Below are positions 55,994 to 64,000 of a DNA stretch of 64,000 nt, one piece after another. Below the pieces are notes generated by a model that was not told where the DNA came from, did no database searches, and was given only the letters and a program-made list of their open reading frames with translations. Position 1 is the first letter of the stretch. The number at the start of each line of letters is the position of its first letter. The DNA is taken from the NCBI GenBank assembly GCA_040388625.1, contig JAZKBK010000001.1:558001-622000 (forward strand). Reading direction: 5' to 3'. The translations under genes were made by a program, and so were the position numbers. This DNA comes from Gemmatimonadota bacterium. Its GTDB lineage: Bacteria > Gemmatimonadota > Gemmatimonadetes > Gemmatimonadales > Gemmatimonadaceae.

Positions 55994-56996
55994 TTAGGGA
56001 ACAACGGCGTATAGGAGCCGATTGTTATTACCACTCGGCAAACCGATGATGACGTTCTGAGTGCTGCCGTTCAACGTTTGGCTATACACCGCAGACGATG
56101 ACATCGTAGGGTATTTCGAGAGCAACGCCGCTATAAATCCGGATACATAGGGCGCGCTGAATGATGTACCATTAGCTTGTTTCCCGTAACCGGGATTGAG
56201 CTGATCGGCCACCGATACCCGCACGCCCGGTGCCCAGATGTTGATCGTTGATCCAGAGTCGGAAAACGACGCATACGTGTCGTTGGTTGGATCGGTCGCG
56301 CCGACAACCAACTCGAGGTTGGCACGGTTACCGCGATCCAAATAGGCATTGGCTGAATCGTTGCCCGCCGACTTGACGAATGGGATGCCAGCTCCGGTTA
56401 CGTTATTGATTGCGTCGCGAACTGCGAATGCGCTCGGTATACCTCCGAAGCTCATGTTCGCTACTGCTGGCCGCACTCCAGAGTCGATGATGTAAACGTT
56501 AACACCGTAACCGTCAAACGAACCCGCAAATGTAAAGGTCGAATCGAGCGGCAAATACTGTTGGTCGATCCGATCGAGGCCGACTCCTGGATTGTACTGC
56601 GCGTTATCAGGACGCACAATCATATCCGGTTCGACGTACGCCACGGCGGGATCCGCTCTAACCTTACCTACCCCTGCCGCCGTTAGACCGTCCACGGCGT
56701 AGCCGTGCAGTGCGTCATAGACGAAGTGTAATCGACCGCCGCCTATCGCCAGTAAATGACTCACGTGTCGCGTCGTCGCCGCGGCGCTGGGCGCCGAGTC
56801 TGACCGGAACACAATGATGTAGCTCCCCGGGATCGTATCGCCGCGAGCGGCCTGGATCGACGCAGAAGGCACTGGCGGAGCTAAAGGCGATGACGGGTCC
56901 GTACACGCTGTAGCCAGAACGATGACGCCGCCGAAAAACGAAACTTCGTTGCCTGCTGGATTTACGACCTCGGGTCGTTGCAGAAGTGGTAAACAT
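55994..56996 (-). pseudogene. decayed S8 subtilisin-like lipoprotein protease
   Basis: An I9 inhibitor-like propeptide (IPGSYIIVFRSDSAPSAAAT... to AYVEPDMIV) is followed by GLDRIDQQYLPLD and the Asp strand VNVYIIDSGVR, which runs directly into PAVANMSFGG. In S8 enzymes about 70-80 residues with the catalytic His motif GHGTHVAG lie between these strands; here they are absent. The oxyanion Asn (KSAGNDS) and the Ser motif (GTSFSAPYVSG) remain. Reading from ATG 56996 gives MFTTSATTRGRKSSRQRS, but the lipobox stretch GGVIVLATAC is in the next frame; one base too many or too few in the A5 run at 56934-56938 (T5 on the coding strand) would join them. The remaining ORF starts only at GTG 56872 and lacks a signal. 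Confidence 0.78.
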
Positions 56997-57000
56997 ACGG

Positions 57001-57369
57001 TCAGCGTGCCGTTTGGCGAGAGGAGTCAATTATTCCAGAGCTGCGTGCGTGAAAAAAAAGTATCTCCGCCAGTATCGAACGAAATTCCCTTTCCTTGGCG
57101 GTGTGCCAGAAATCGTCGAATCGGCCTAGCTTGCCGCCAAGCGCGTACACAACAACGAGTAACACGATTATCCCGGCTATGAGCCAGGCCGCCGGACTCG
57201 ACAGACGCTTATGTACATCATCCTGGTGGCGCGAGGGCGAGAGCGCGTTGGGATCTGTGCCCTCTCCCACGACGTACGTCGTCTTCTCGACCGCATCGGC
57301 GCCGCCCAACGCCGTCTCCGAGTCCACGAATTTCGGATCGGGATGATCGTTCGTGGACCCTGTTGCCAT
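57001..57369 (-). CDS. small single-span membrane protein, function unknown
   Basis: 122 residues. A charged, acidic N-terminal half (PDPKFVDSETALGGADAVEKTTYVVGEG) precedes one membrane helix at about 59-80 (AWLIAGIIVLLVVVYALGG) and a basic C-terminal tail. I recognise no family. It lies 37 nt after the sdhB remnant's original stop and just before the protease gene, so it may have been part of a succinate dehydrogenase cluster. Whether it is still functional is unclear. Confidence 0.55.
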   Translation of the reverse strand: MATGSTNDHPDPKFVDSETALGGADAVEKTTYVVGEGTDPNALSPSRHQDDVHKRLSSPAAWLIAGIIVLLVVVYALGGKLGRFDDFWHTAKEREFRSILAEILFFHARSSGIIDSSRQTAR

Positions 57370-57406
57370 CTTGCCGCCCCGTGTGGAGGCTAGGGTGTTC
57401 TCATGC

Positions 57407-57820
57407 TCAGTCGATACCCGAAGTGCGTGCCGACGCGGCGACGTAATCGCGGTCGATCTGCTTGATCACGTCGAGGCTGATCTCCTTGGGGGCACGCTTC
57501 CTGACACTCACCGAACCACGAGCAATTTCCGAACCCTTCGACATCCATCTGCTCGACCATGTCGATCACGCGACGGTCGCTCTCGGGCTGACCCTGCGGC
57601 AGCTTGCCAAGATGGGTGATTTTGGCTCCCGTGGACAACGACGATGACGCGTTGGAGCAGGCCGCGACGCATGCCCCACAACCTACGCAGGCCGCGGCAT
57701 CCATTGCATGGTCGGCGCTGGACTTGCCGATCGGGATGTCGTTGCCATCCGGCGCACCACCGGTGCTCAGGCTCACGTAACCACCGCGCTGGATGATGCG
57801 GTCGCGTTGGAGCCGCACGC
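57407..57820 (-). pseudogene. sdhB: truncated and frameshifted succinate dehydrogenase iron-sulfur subunit
   Basis: The fragment opens with [24 protein letters not shown] and contains [16 protein letters not shown] (4Fe-4S) and [14 protein letters not shown], the second half of SdhB/FrdB. The N-terminal 2Fe-2S domain is missing; the DNA ends at about 57820. After ECQEACP the frame runs into [11 protein letters not shown], but one fewer G in the G5 run at 57488-57492 would restore [20 protein letters not shown], ending at TGA 57407. Two independent lesions suggest a remnant. No sdhA or sdhC is in the window. Confidence 0.82.
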
Positions 57821-57837
57821 ATTGGACCGATAAGGAG

Positions 57838-57870
57838 TCCGTCCCTACTCCGTCCCTATCCCGTCCCCCA
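57838..57870. repeat. three tandem 11-nt repeats at the sdhB/oxidase boundary
   Basis: TCCGTCCCTAC, TCCGTCCCTAT and CCCGTCCCCCA in a row, immediately before the stop codon of the small membrane gene and about 18 nt from the broken end of the sdhB fragment. Position suggests a recombination or slippage scar. Confidence 0.75.
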
Positions 57871-58272
57871 TCACGTCATCACGCACGAATTCACGTACAG
57901 CACTGGAATCCACTGGGACAGGATGACCAGCGCGCCCAGCGCGCTGAGTCCGACGGCGACGAGTCCGATGAATGCGCGATTGCTGCGGGCGGCGTCCATC
58001 CGGTGACCGTCCCCCGCGAGGCTCCCTAGCCTCGCTGCACGCCAGCCCACCAGCGCCGCGACGATGCAGAGAACGATCAGCGCCGCGGGTACGGCGTGCA
58101 ACAGGATTCGCGATACACTGTCGAACCGGCCGCACGACCACGAAACGAGCACGTACTCGACGGCCTCGTTGGTCAGCGCCGCGAGCGGACCGCAGAGAAA
58201 GCCGAACCAGAGTGCGCCCGCACGTACGGGATGGTCCTGCAACGAACGCGACGATGCGCGGATGATCTCCAT
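57871..58272 (-). CDS. small membrane protein of the cytochrome oxidase operon
   Basis: 133 residues from ATG 58272 (shares a base with the TGA of the subunit III gene); longer frames upstream are rejected. About three hydrophobic segments: [47 protein letters not shown], and [31 protein letters not shown]. No family recognised. Its operon position suggests an oxidase assembly or accessory role, by context only. Confidence 0.55.
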   Translation of the reverse strand: MEIIRASSRSLQDHPVRAGALWFGFLCGPLAALTNEAVEYVLVSWSCGRFDSVSRILLHAVPAALIVLCIVAALVGWRAARLGSLAGDGHRMDAARSNRAFIGLVAVGLSALGALVILSQWIPVLYVNSCVMT

Positions 58273-58880
58273 CACGTCCACCGCGGATACAGGAACAACA
58301 GCACGAACAGCGGCACCCACGCCGCAACGGTGAAGTACCAGTACAGCACGTCATCGACGACGTCGGACATCGTCCGCGCTCGTGCGCGCCCCGTCCACAA
58401 TATCAGCGCGAACCCTGCATCCTCGGCGACGTCGAGAATCAGCAGAGTCGTGTGAAATCCCATCACGATCCACGCGGCCGACCCGTACGCGTCACTGTTC
58501 CATTGCGTGTTGAGAGCAGGAAATTCGTACCAGCGAAGCACGAGAATCGCCAGCTTGATCACCAGAGCGATCAGAAGCGCGATGCGCGTACCGTTCACGT
58601 CGAGCCGCCGGGCGTACCGCGCCGCGAAGAACATCGGAATGATGCTGAGCAGCATCACGATCAGTTGAATGACCGGAATGCCGAGACTCGGCAGCCGCGT
58701 TCCCTCCGGCGGATAGTGGTAGAAGTTCTTGCGCAGATAGAGATACGCAAACGCGCAGATGACGAGTGTGAGTCCTTCGGTGACCATGAAGCCGACCGTA
58801 CCCCACCACGTAGTGCTGCGCGGCCCGAACGTCACGTCGGGCAGCTGAGAGACGTCGGCGACGACACGTATCGGCTTCAT
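58272..58880 (-). CDS. ctaE: cytochrome c oxidase subunit III
   Basis: 202 residues, about five membrane helices. STTWWGTVGFMVTEGLTLVICAFAYLYLRKNF and AWIVMGFHTTLLILDVAEDAGFALILW match the CtaE/CyoC family (conserved Glu in MVTEG). Shorter than the seven-helix form. Overlaps ctaD by 4 nt. Confidence 0.82.
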   Translation of the reverse strand: MKPIRVVADVSQLPDVTFGPRSTTWWGTVGFMVTEGLTLVICAFAYLYLRKNFYHYPPEGTRLPSLGIPVIQLIVMLLSIIPMFFAARYARRLDVNGTRIALLIALVIKLAILVLRWYEFPALNTQWNSDAYGSAAWIVMGFHTTLLILDVAEDAGFALILWTGRARARTMSDVVDDVLYWYFTVAAWVPLFVLLFLYPRWT

Positions 58881-60811
58881 CGTACGTCGTCCACCATTGC
58901 GGGCCCTTTCGGCGGGTCGGGCCAGGCCCAGCCGAGCGCAATGGGAAGCGCGACGATCGTGCCGATGACAAGACCGATCGGGGCGTACACGGCGCCGATG
59001 AACGCACCACCTACCGCAAGTGCGAGCAGCAACGGCCAGATGGTATCGCCGGGCATTTCGTGCCTGCTCTCCGGCTCCGCGTTGTGAATCGTCGTTACGA
59101 GCACTTCGCGACGGTCGGTCCGAAGCCCGGTCATCACAGGTACGTCATCGCGTTGTTCCCACAGACCGTCGCGGCTCGTGACAACGGGAATGTCCGGAAA
59201 GCTGCACGGGCCTGGCGGTGACGTCGTCGCCCACTCGAGTGTGTCGGAATCCCACGGATTGTTGCCAGCGATCGCGCCTGCACGCAGCGACCTGACGACG
59301 TTGACGAGAAACACTATCACGCTGCTCGCGATTATGACCGCGCCGATGCTCGCGAGCAGGTTGAGAGTACCCCATCCAGTCGCCGCGAGATACGTGTAAA
59401 CGCGTCGCGTCATCCCTTCGAGTCCCAGGATATGCATCGGAAAGAACGTCACGTTCACTCCGATCAGGAAGAGCCAGAATTGCCATTTGCCGAGCGTCTC
59501 GCTGAGCATTCGCCCGGTGACTTTGGGAAACCAGTAGTAGAATGCGCCGAAGAGAGGGAACACCGCTCCGCCGAGCAGTACGTAGTGGAAGTGGGCGACG
59601 ACGAAATACGTGTCGTGTACCTGCAGATCGAACGGCACCGACGCGACCATCACTCCCGTGAGGCCGCCGATAATGAATACGATGAAGAAACCGAGCACGA
59701 ATAGCATCGGCGTAGCAAGTCGCACGCGGCCGGACCACAGCGTCGCGATCCAGCAGAATATCTGCACACCGGTCGGAATGGCGATAGTGACGCTTGCCGC
59801 CGTGAAGAAACTCTCGCCGAGTTGCGGTAGCGGGGTTGCGAACATGTGATGCACCCAGAGTCCGAACGCGAGCACCGCGGTCGCCACGAGCGACAGCACC
59901 ATCGCGGGATATCCGAATATCTGTCGTCGCGTGAAGGTCGTGATGATGCTGGAGATCATCCCGAGTCCGGGGATGAAGATGATGTACACCTCCGGATGCC
60001 CGAAGAACCAGAAAAGGTGCTGCCACAGTATCGCGTCGCCGCCTTCCGCGGGATTGAAGAGGTGCGTGTCGATCGCGCGGTCCATCGCGAGAAACTGGCT
60101 CGCGACAGCGACCCAGGGCATCGCGAACACGATCATGAATGACACGACGACCATCGACCAGACGAACAGCGGAATACGATTGAGCGACATTCCAGGTGCG
60201 CGCTGCTTGAACGCGGTCACGATGATCTGGATGGCGGCGATGATGCCGGCGATCTCAGTGAACGTCACGGTCTGCGCCCACACGTCGGCGCGTTTGCCCG
60301 CGGAGAATTGCGGACCGGCAAGCGGTACATATGCGAACCAGCCGACGTCGATTCCGGTGTTCATCAGGAACTCGACGTACAGAAACACGCAACCGATCAG
60401 ATATGTGTAATATCCGAACGCGTTCAACCGCGGAAACGCGACCTCGCGAGATCCTACCATCAATGGGACGAAATAAAGTCCCATAGCGGTCATCATCGGA
60501 ACGGCGAAGAGAAACATCATCGTCGTTCCGTGCGTGGAAAAGAACTGATTGTACAGATCGGGGCCGAGTATGTGGTTTTCCGGCCGCGAGAGCTGAAGCC
60601 GCATCATTGCGGCGTCGATCCCGCCGAGCAGGAACATCATGAACGCGGTGATGATGTAGCGCTTCGCGATACTCTTGTTGTCGGTCGTGGTCAGCCAGCC
60701 CCACAGGCCTGTGTGACTGCTGCGCCAGGTTCGTTCGAGTTCAGCCATCGCGTCGGGGTCCGCGCTCAATGGCGTGAGCGGAGCTGAAACCGGTAGCGGC
60801 GCGGCGCTCAC
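58877..60811 (-). CDS. ctaD: cytochrome c oxidase subunit I
   Basis: 644 residues. Heme and CuB ligands: STHGTTMMFLF, WQHLFWFFGHPEVYIIFIPGLGMIS (His-Tyr link), HHMFATPLPQ, and HDTYFVVAHFHYVLLGGAVFPLF (heme His). The HPEVY Glu of the D-channel is present, so a type A oxidase. The C-terminus has an extra part (after SLRAGAIAGNNPWDSDTLEWATTSPPGPCSFP) with one or two more helices near 590-625, resembling fusion with a subunit IV. Overlaps ctaC by 4 nt. Confidence 0.95.
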   Translation of the reverse strand: MSAAPLPVSAPLTPLSADPDAMAELERTWRSSHTGLWGWLTTTDNKSIAKRYIITAFMMFLLGGIDAAMMRLQLSRPENHILGPDLYNQFFSTHGTTMMFLFAVPMMTAMGLYFVPLMVGSREVAFPRLNAFGYYTYLIGCVFLYVEFLMNTGIDVGWFAYVPLAGPQFSAGKRADVWAQTVTFTEIAGIIAAIQIIVTAFKQRAPGMSLNRIPLFVWSMVVVSFMIVFAMPWVAVASQFLAMDRAIDTHLFNPAEGGDAILWQHLFWFFGHPEVYIIFIPGLGMISSIITTFTRRQIFGYPAMVLSLVATAVLAFGLWVHHMFATPLPQLGESFFTAASVTIAIPTGVQIFCWIATLWSGRVRLATPMLFVLGFFIVFIIGGLTGVMVASVPFDLQVHDTYFVVAHFHYVLLGGAVFPLFGAFYYWFPKVTGRMLSETLGKWQFWLFLIGVNVTFFPMHILGLEGMTRRVYTYLAATGWGTLNLLASIGAVIIASSVIVFLVNVVRSLRAGAIAGNNPWDSDTLEWATTSPPGPCSFPDIPVVTSRDGLWEQRDDVPVMTGLRTDRREVLVTTIHNAEPESRHEMPGDTIWPLLLALAVGGAFIGAVYAPIGLVIGTIVALPIALGWAWPDPPKGPAMVDDVR

Positions 60812-61788
60812 TTGAGGCCCTCCAGGTAGGCTGTCACTGCGCGAAGATCAGCGCGAGAGAGATGGGTCGCCGGCATGTTCGCGCCGGGCTTGACGCGCTG
60901 CGGGTCCGCGATCCACGACTCCAGGTTGGAGGGAGTGTTGGGAAGGACCCCCGCCGCCAGCGTCATTCGGCTTCCCACATGTGTGAGGTTCGGGCCCATA
61001 GTCGCTCCCGCAGGCGTCCCGCCAATGGCGTGGCACATGACGCACGGCGCTGACAGAAAGACTTTCTGACCCGCCAATCGAAGCGAATCGGTGGGCAGCT
61101 GTGGTGGCTGGAGTTGGGCGTTGTACCACGCGCTGTACTGTTCCGGAGTTTCAGCCACGATGACGATCGCCATCTTCGCATGCTCCAACCCGCAGAACTC
61201 GGCGCACTGACCGCGATACACCCCTGCAGTGTCGGCCTCGAACCATGCATCGTTGTGATGGCCGGGAATGAGGTCCTTCTTGCCGTTGAGGTTCGGAATC
61301 CAGAAGCTGTGGATCACGTCGTTCGACGAAAGGTCGATCAGCACTGGACGGTGAATCGGGACGTGAATCTCGTTTGCCGTCGCAAGAAGTCGCTGCGGCG
61401 CAGTGTCCTGATACTGGACTTCCCACCACCACTGGTGGCCCACGACGTCGATCTGCAGCGCATTCGCTGCATCGCGCGGTGCGGCGACCGCGCGGCCGAC
61501 ACCGAAGTCGTAGAGGAGATACGCGAAGAGTATCAGTACGGTTGCCGCGGTCGCGGCGGTGACAGCGCGATGCAACGACCGCTCGCGATCCTGCGTCGCG
61601 GGGGCGGCTCCGGAGCCACGCGAGCGCCGGACCGCAGTGAACGTCGCAACGATTACGACGACGTAGACGATGACCGAGACGGTCATCATGAAGGTAAAGA
61701 GACCGAACACCGCATGTGCCGGCTCGCTCGACGGCCGAAAGACCGACTCGTGGCCTGCCCATGCCGGCGGAATCTGCAGCTGCATCAC
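60808..61788 (-). CDS. ctaC: cytochrome c oxidase subunit II with fused cytochrome c domain
   Basis: 326 residues. Two membrane helices (about 27-54 and 76-95), then a cupredoxin domain with the CuA motif VYRGQCAEFCGLEHAKMAIV, then a C-terminal cytochrome c domain with APCVMCH and a distal Met in GANMPATHL. This is the caa3-type layout, which takes electrons directly from soluble cytochrome c or reduced donors. Start ATG 61788 overlaps the cytochrome c gene by 4 nt. Confidence 0.94.
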   Translation of the reverse strand: MMQLQIPPAWAGHESVFRPSSEPAHAVFGLFTFMMTVSVIVYVVVIVATFTAVRRSRGSGAAPATQDRERSLHRAVTAATAATVLILFAYLLYDFGVGRAVAAPRDAANALQIDVVGHQWWWEVQYQDTAPQRLLATANEIHVPIHRPVLIDLSSNDVIHSFWIPNLNGKKDLIPGHHNDAWFEADTAGVYRGQCAEFCGLEHAKMAIVIVAETPEQYSAWYNAQLQPPQLPTDSLRLAGQKVFLSAPCVMCHAIGGTPAGATMGPNLTHVGSRMTLAAGVLPNTPSNLESWIADPQRVKPGANMPATHLSRADLRAVTAYLEGLK

Positions 61789-62330
61789 GGCATCTCGGAC
61801 GCGGACGCCGGGCCCGTCGTTTTCGGTTTTCCTGTTTTGGTGTTTTGCTCCGACGACCGCCCGTACATCTCATCCGCGCGTCCGCTTCGAACGTCGCGCC
61901 TGCCGATGCCACTCATCGACCGCACGTACGCGACAAGCTGCCAGATCTGATCGTTGGTGAGCTTGCCGCGGAATGATGGCATGCCGTTGGGGCGTCCTTC
62001 CTGAATCGTCGCGAATACCTGGTCCGGATTGCTGCCGTAGATCCAGGTCATGTCCATGAGCGCCGGCCCCATCGCCCCGCCACCGTGCGCGTGACATCCC
62101 ACGCAATTCATCTGCGTGAAGAGCTGTTTGCCCTGCGACATTCCGTACGCGTTTCCACCGTAGGGCCCCGGTGCACTGTCGGTCACCACCACCGGTCCGG
62201 GCTCGAGTGAAGTCACGCGAACCGCCGGTGTCGCGTTGGACGCCGGCGTTCCGTGAAATGTGCGATGCTCTCGCTCGCACGCGATCATACCGACCAGTGT
62301 GAAAAGACCAACGGTTGCGATTCGCCACAT
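61785..62330 (-). CDS. cytochrome c, probably lipid-anchored
   Basis: 181 residues from ATG 62330 (GGAGG 8 nt upstream; a start at 62384 is rejected). The N-terminus WRIATVGLFTLVGMIACERE carries a lipobox, and the heme motif is MNCVGCHAHGGGAMGPAL with a distal Met in PNGMPSFRGKL. It probably shuttles electrons from the PQQ dehydrogenase encoded upstream to the caa3 oxidase. 4-bp overlap with ctaC. Confidence 0.9.
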   Translation of the reverse strand: MWRIATVGLFTLVGMIACEREHRTFHGTPASNATPAVRVTSLEPGPVVVTDSAPGPYGGNAYGMSQGKQLFTQMNCVGCHAHGGGAMGPALMDMTWIYGSNPDQVFATIQEGRPNGMPSFRGKLTNDQIWQLVAYVRSMSGIGRRDVRSGRADEMYGRSSEQNTKTGKPKTTGPASASEMP

Positions 62331-62432
62331 CGCCGTGACCTCCATTGCTACTGGACAGTTGGAGCGTCTGCGCAACGTGCGCATGGCGCGAGTGTCAGCG
62401 CGACGATCGCGCAGCCGAGCGGCGGCCTGATG

Positions 62433-64000
62433 CTACTTGATCCCGAAGACATAGAGCGCGCCGCCCTTGGTCGTGTATTTCGGGAGATCCTTCATCGCGT
62501 TGGCGAGGCCGCCGCCGGCGGTTGAATCCTTTGGATCGAGGTCGCCCGCCACAATCGCCCCCGCCCAGCCACCGACGCCGATCAGAATTGCGACGTATTG
62601 CTTGTGATCGGGCCCCACGAACGTCGTCGGTTGCCCGACGATGCCGGATGCGGTCTTGGCCTTCCAGAGAAGTCTGCCGTTCCGTGCATCCACCGCCTTG
62701 AACCAGCCATCCATCGTGCCGTAGAAGACGACATCCCCTGCTGTAACGAGCGCTCCGCTCCAAACGGGGAAACGTTCAGGAAGCGACCAGACCTCGCGCG
62801 CATGAACGGGATCCCAGGCGGAGAACACACCGCCGTTCCCACCCGCACCAGCGTAGATCTTCTCGTTCATCCCGACGTACGGAGTTCCCTCGATGTAGCT
62901 CGCAGGAACCGCCTCCGCGTCGTAGCATAGATTGTTGTGCGGCACGTACAGCAGACCGGTACGCGGTGAATACGCGGAAGGCTGCCAGTCCTTCCCGCCG
63001 GGTGGCGCAGGACAGATGTCGCGCACGGTTACGTTGAGATCCGGGTGCTTCTGCGGATTGTTGGCCGGCCGGCCGGTCTTCATGTTGATGCTGTCCACCG
63101 CGTTCACCGGTGCAAAGGCCGCGGTCGATAGAACCTCTCCGTTGGTTCGATCGATCACGTACATGTAGCCGTCGCGATCCGGATGCACGAGCACCTTTCG
63201 CGTCGTGCCGTCGATCGGAAGATTCAACAACACGTTCTCGTTTACGGCGTCGTAGTCGTGCAGGTCGTGCGGGCTCACCTGGTAGGCCCATACCGCCTCA
63301 CCTGTGTCGATATCCCGCGCAAAGATCGTCGACGTCCACTTGTTGTCGCCGGGACGCTGATTCGAATTCCACGGACCAGGGTTGGCGGTACCGTAATAGA
63401 TGAGATTGAGCGACGGATCGAACGACACCCAGCCCCACGCGCCACCGCCGCCAGTCTTCCACTGATCGCCCTTCCACGTGTTGACGCCGAGGTCGGTCCC
63501 GCGATCGCTAGCGTAGAACGGCTTGAAACGAGGACCGATGAGCACGTCCTTGTCGGGGCCGGTAGCGTACGCCTTCCAGATCGTGCGACCCGTTTTTGCA
63601 TCGAGCGCCTGAATCCAGCCGCGCACTCCAAGCTCGCCGCCGCTGTTGCCGACGATGACCTTTCCCTTCGCAACGAGGGGCGCCATCGTCAGCGTTTCCC
63701 CGGTGTTGATATCACCGACCTTGACGTTCCACCGCTCGGCGCCTGTGTTGGCGTCGACGGCGACGACGTGGTCGTCGAGCGTGTTGTAGTAGAGCGCGCC
63801 GTCATAGTATGTCGCGCCGCGATTTACAACGTCGCAGCACGCCACCCCCTGAGCGGCGGATGCGGGGTTTGGTTTGTAGGTCCACTTCACCGGCCAGCCA
63901 GCCTTGGTGAGGTCGATGGCGTACAGGATGTCCGGGAATGGTGTTACGACGTACAGCGTGTTGTTCACGACCAGAGGCGCAGCCTCGTGTCCGCGCAAGA
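62433..64000 (-). CDS. PQQ-dependent (quinoprotein) alcohol dehydrogenase, XoxF-like (partial, N-terminus outside window)
   Basis: 521 codons inside the window, beginning beyond 64000. Visible beta-propeller repeats such as DANTGAERWNVKVGD and DAKTGRTIWKAYATG. The active site reads: vicinal Cys in GVACCDVV (fragment residues 54-55), Glu in NSGGELGVRGW (122), Asn in GTANPGPWN (206), and DYD in HDLHDYDAVNE (Asp 248 catalytic, Asp 250 extra). The second Asp is the residue found in lanthanide-using XoxF-type enzymes where calcium MxaF has Ala. Electrons would pass to the cytochrome c encoded downstream. The signal peptide and N-terminus could not be seen. Confidence 0.9.
   Translation of the reverse strand, partial: LRGHEAAPLVVNNTLYVVTPFPDILYAIDLTKAGWPVKWTYKPNPASAAQGVACCDVVNRGATYYDGALYYNTLDDHVVAVDANTGAERWNVKVGDINTGETLTMAPLVAKGKVIVGNSGGELGVRGWIQALDAKTGRTIWKAYATGPDKDVLIGPRFKPFYASDRGTDLGVNTWKGDQWKTGGGGAWGWVSFDPSLNLIYYGTANPGPWNSNQRPGDNKWTSTIFARDIDTGEAVWAYQVSPHDLHDYDAVNENVLLNLPIDGTTRKVLVHPDRDGYMYVIDRTNGEVLSTAAFAPVNAVDSINMKTGRPANNPQKHPDLNVTVRDICPAPPGGKDWQPSAYSPRTGLLYVPHNNLCYDAEAVPASYIEGTPYVGMNEKIYAGAGGNGGVFSAWDPVHAREVWSLPERFPVWSGALVTAGDVVFYGTMDGWFKAVDARNGRLLWKAKTASGIVGQPTTFVGPDHKQYVAILIGVGGWAGAIVAGDLDPKDSTAGGGLANAMKDLPKYTTKGGALYVFGIK

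Overview
The window is GC-rich, tightly packed bacterial chromosome. Almost all genes lie on the minus strand in a few very long operons whose genes overlap by ATGA, GTGA or TAATG junctions. Gemmatimonadota is the best guess for the source. It is suggested by a Gram-negative LPS export set with an OstA-like LptA and a lipoprotein-like LptC, menaquinone made by the futalosine route (mqnA/C/E), a 14-gene nuo operon, a caa3-type oxidase and many small lipoproteins. This is inference, not a proven assignment.

Layout, left to right. (1) 1-3.7 kb: a partial Old Yellow Enzyme gene, a formate/nitrite-type channel and a ferritin-like protein on the minus strand; DUF488 and YfgM-like TPR genes on the plus strand; a convergent DUF2945 gene; a clear terminator at 3260-3286; and about 400 bp without a recognisable gene. 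(2) 19.6 down to 3.7 kb: an envelope operon read as kdsB-pyrG-kdsA-kdsD-lptC-lptA-lptB-rpoN-GT2-GT4-flippase-like-YfhO-GT2-dapF. It makes and activates Kdo, exports LPS, encodes sigma-54 and ends with glycosyl-transfer membrane enzymes and a peptidoglycan precursor enzyme. (3) 31.9 down to 19.7 kb: DUF177-rpmF-plsX-fabH-fabD-fabG-acpP-fabF-mqnE-mqnA-mqnC-ispF-xer-pabA-outer-membrane protein, joining fatty acid, menaquinone and isoprenoid synthesis. (4) 32-33.8 kb: a BrnT/BrnA toxin-antitoxin pair with a readable promoter and operator, a cupredoxin-like protein, and a nested hairpin. (5) 54.7 down to 33.8 kb: nuoABCDEFGHIJKLMN followed without a break by a phosphohexomutase, a UPF0182-like membrane protein, arcC, sucC, sucD and ndk, behind a near-consensus promoter. 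(6) 54.8-57.9 kb: dcd on the plus strand, then a zone of decay with a small lipoprotein, a subtilisin-like gene that has lost its catalytic His segment and its signal-peptide frame, a small membrane protein, and a truncated, frameshifted sdhB fragment bounded by an 11-nt tandem repeat. (7) 57.9-64 kb: a respiratory operon with a PQQ dehydrogenase carrying the lanthanide-type Asp pair, a cytochrome c, cytochrome oxidase subunits II (with fused cytochrome c), I and III, and a small membrane protein.

Most of the window is housekeeping. I did not find a convincing new multi-gene system. The points most worth a second look are the decayed protease/sdhB zone, the CX5CX2C motif of MqnE, the 150-residue extension on LptB, apparently leaderless promoters at brnT and DUF177, the His/Asp-rich loop in NuoL, and unexplained hairpins near ndk, acpP and the DUF2945 gene. 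All positions were read by eye; no alignment, search or folding was run.
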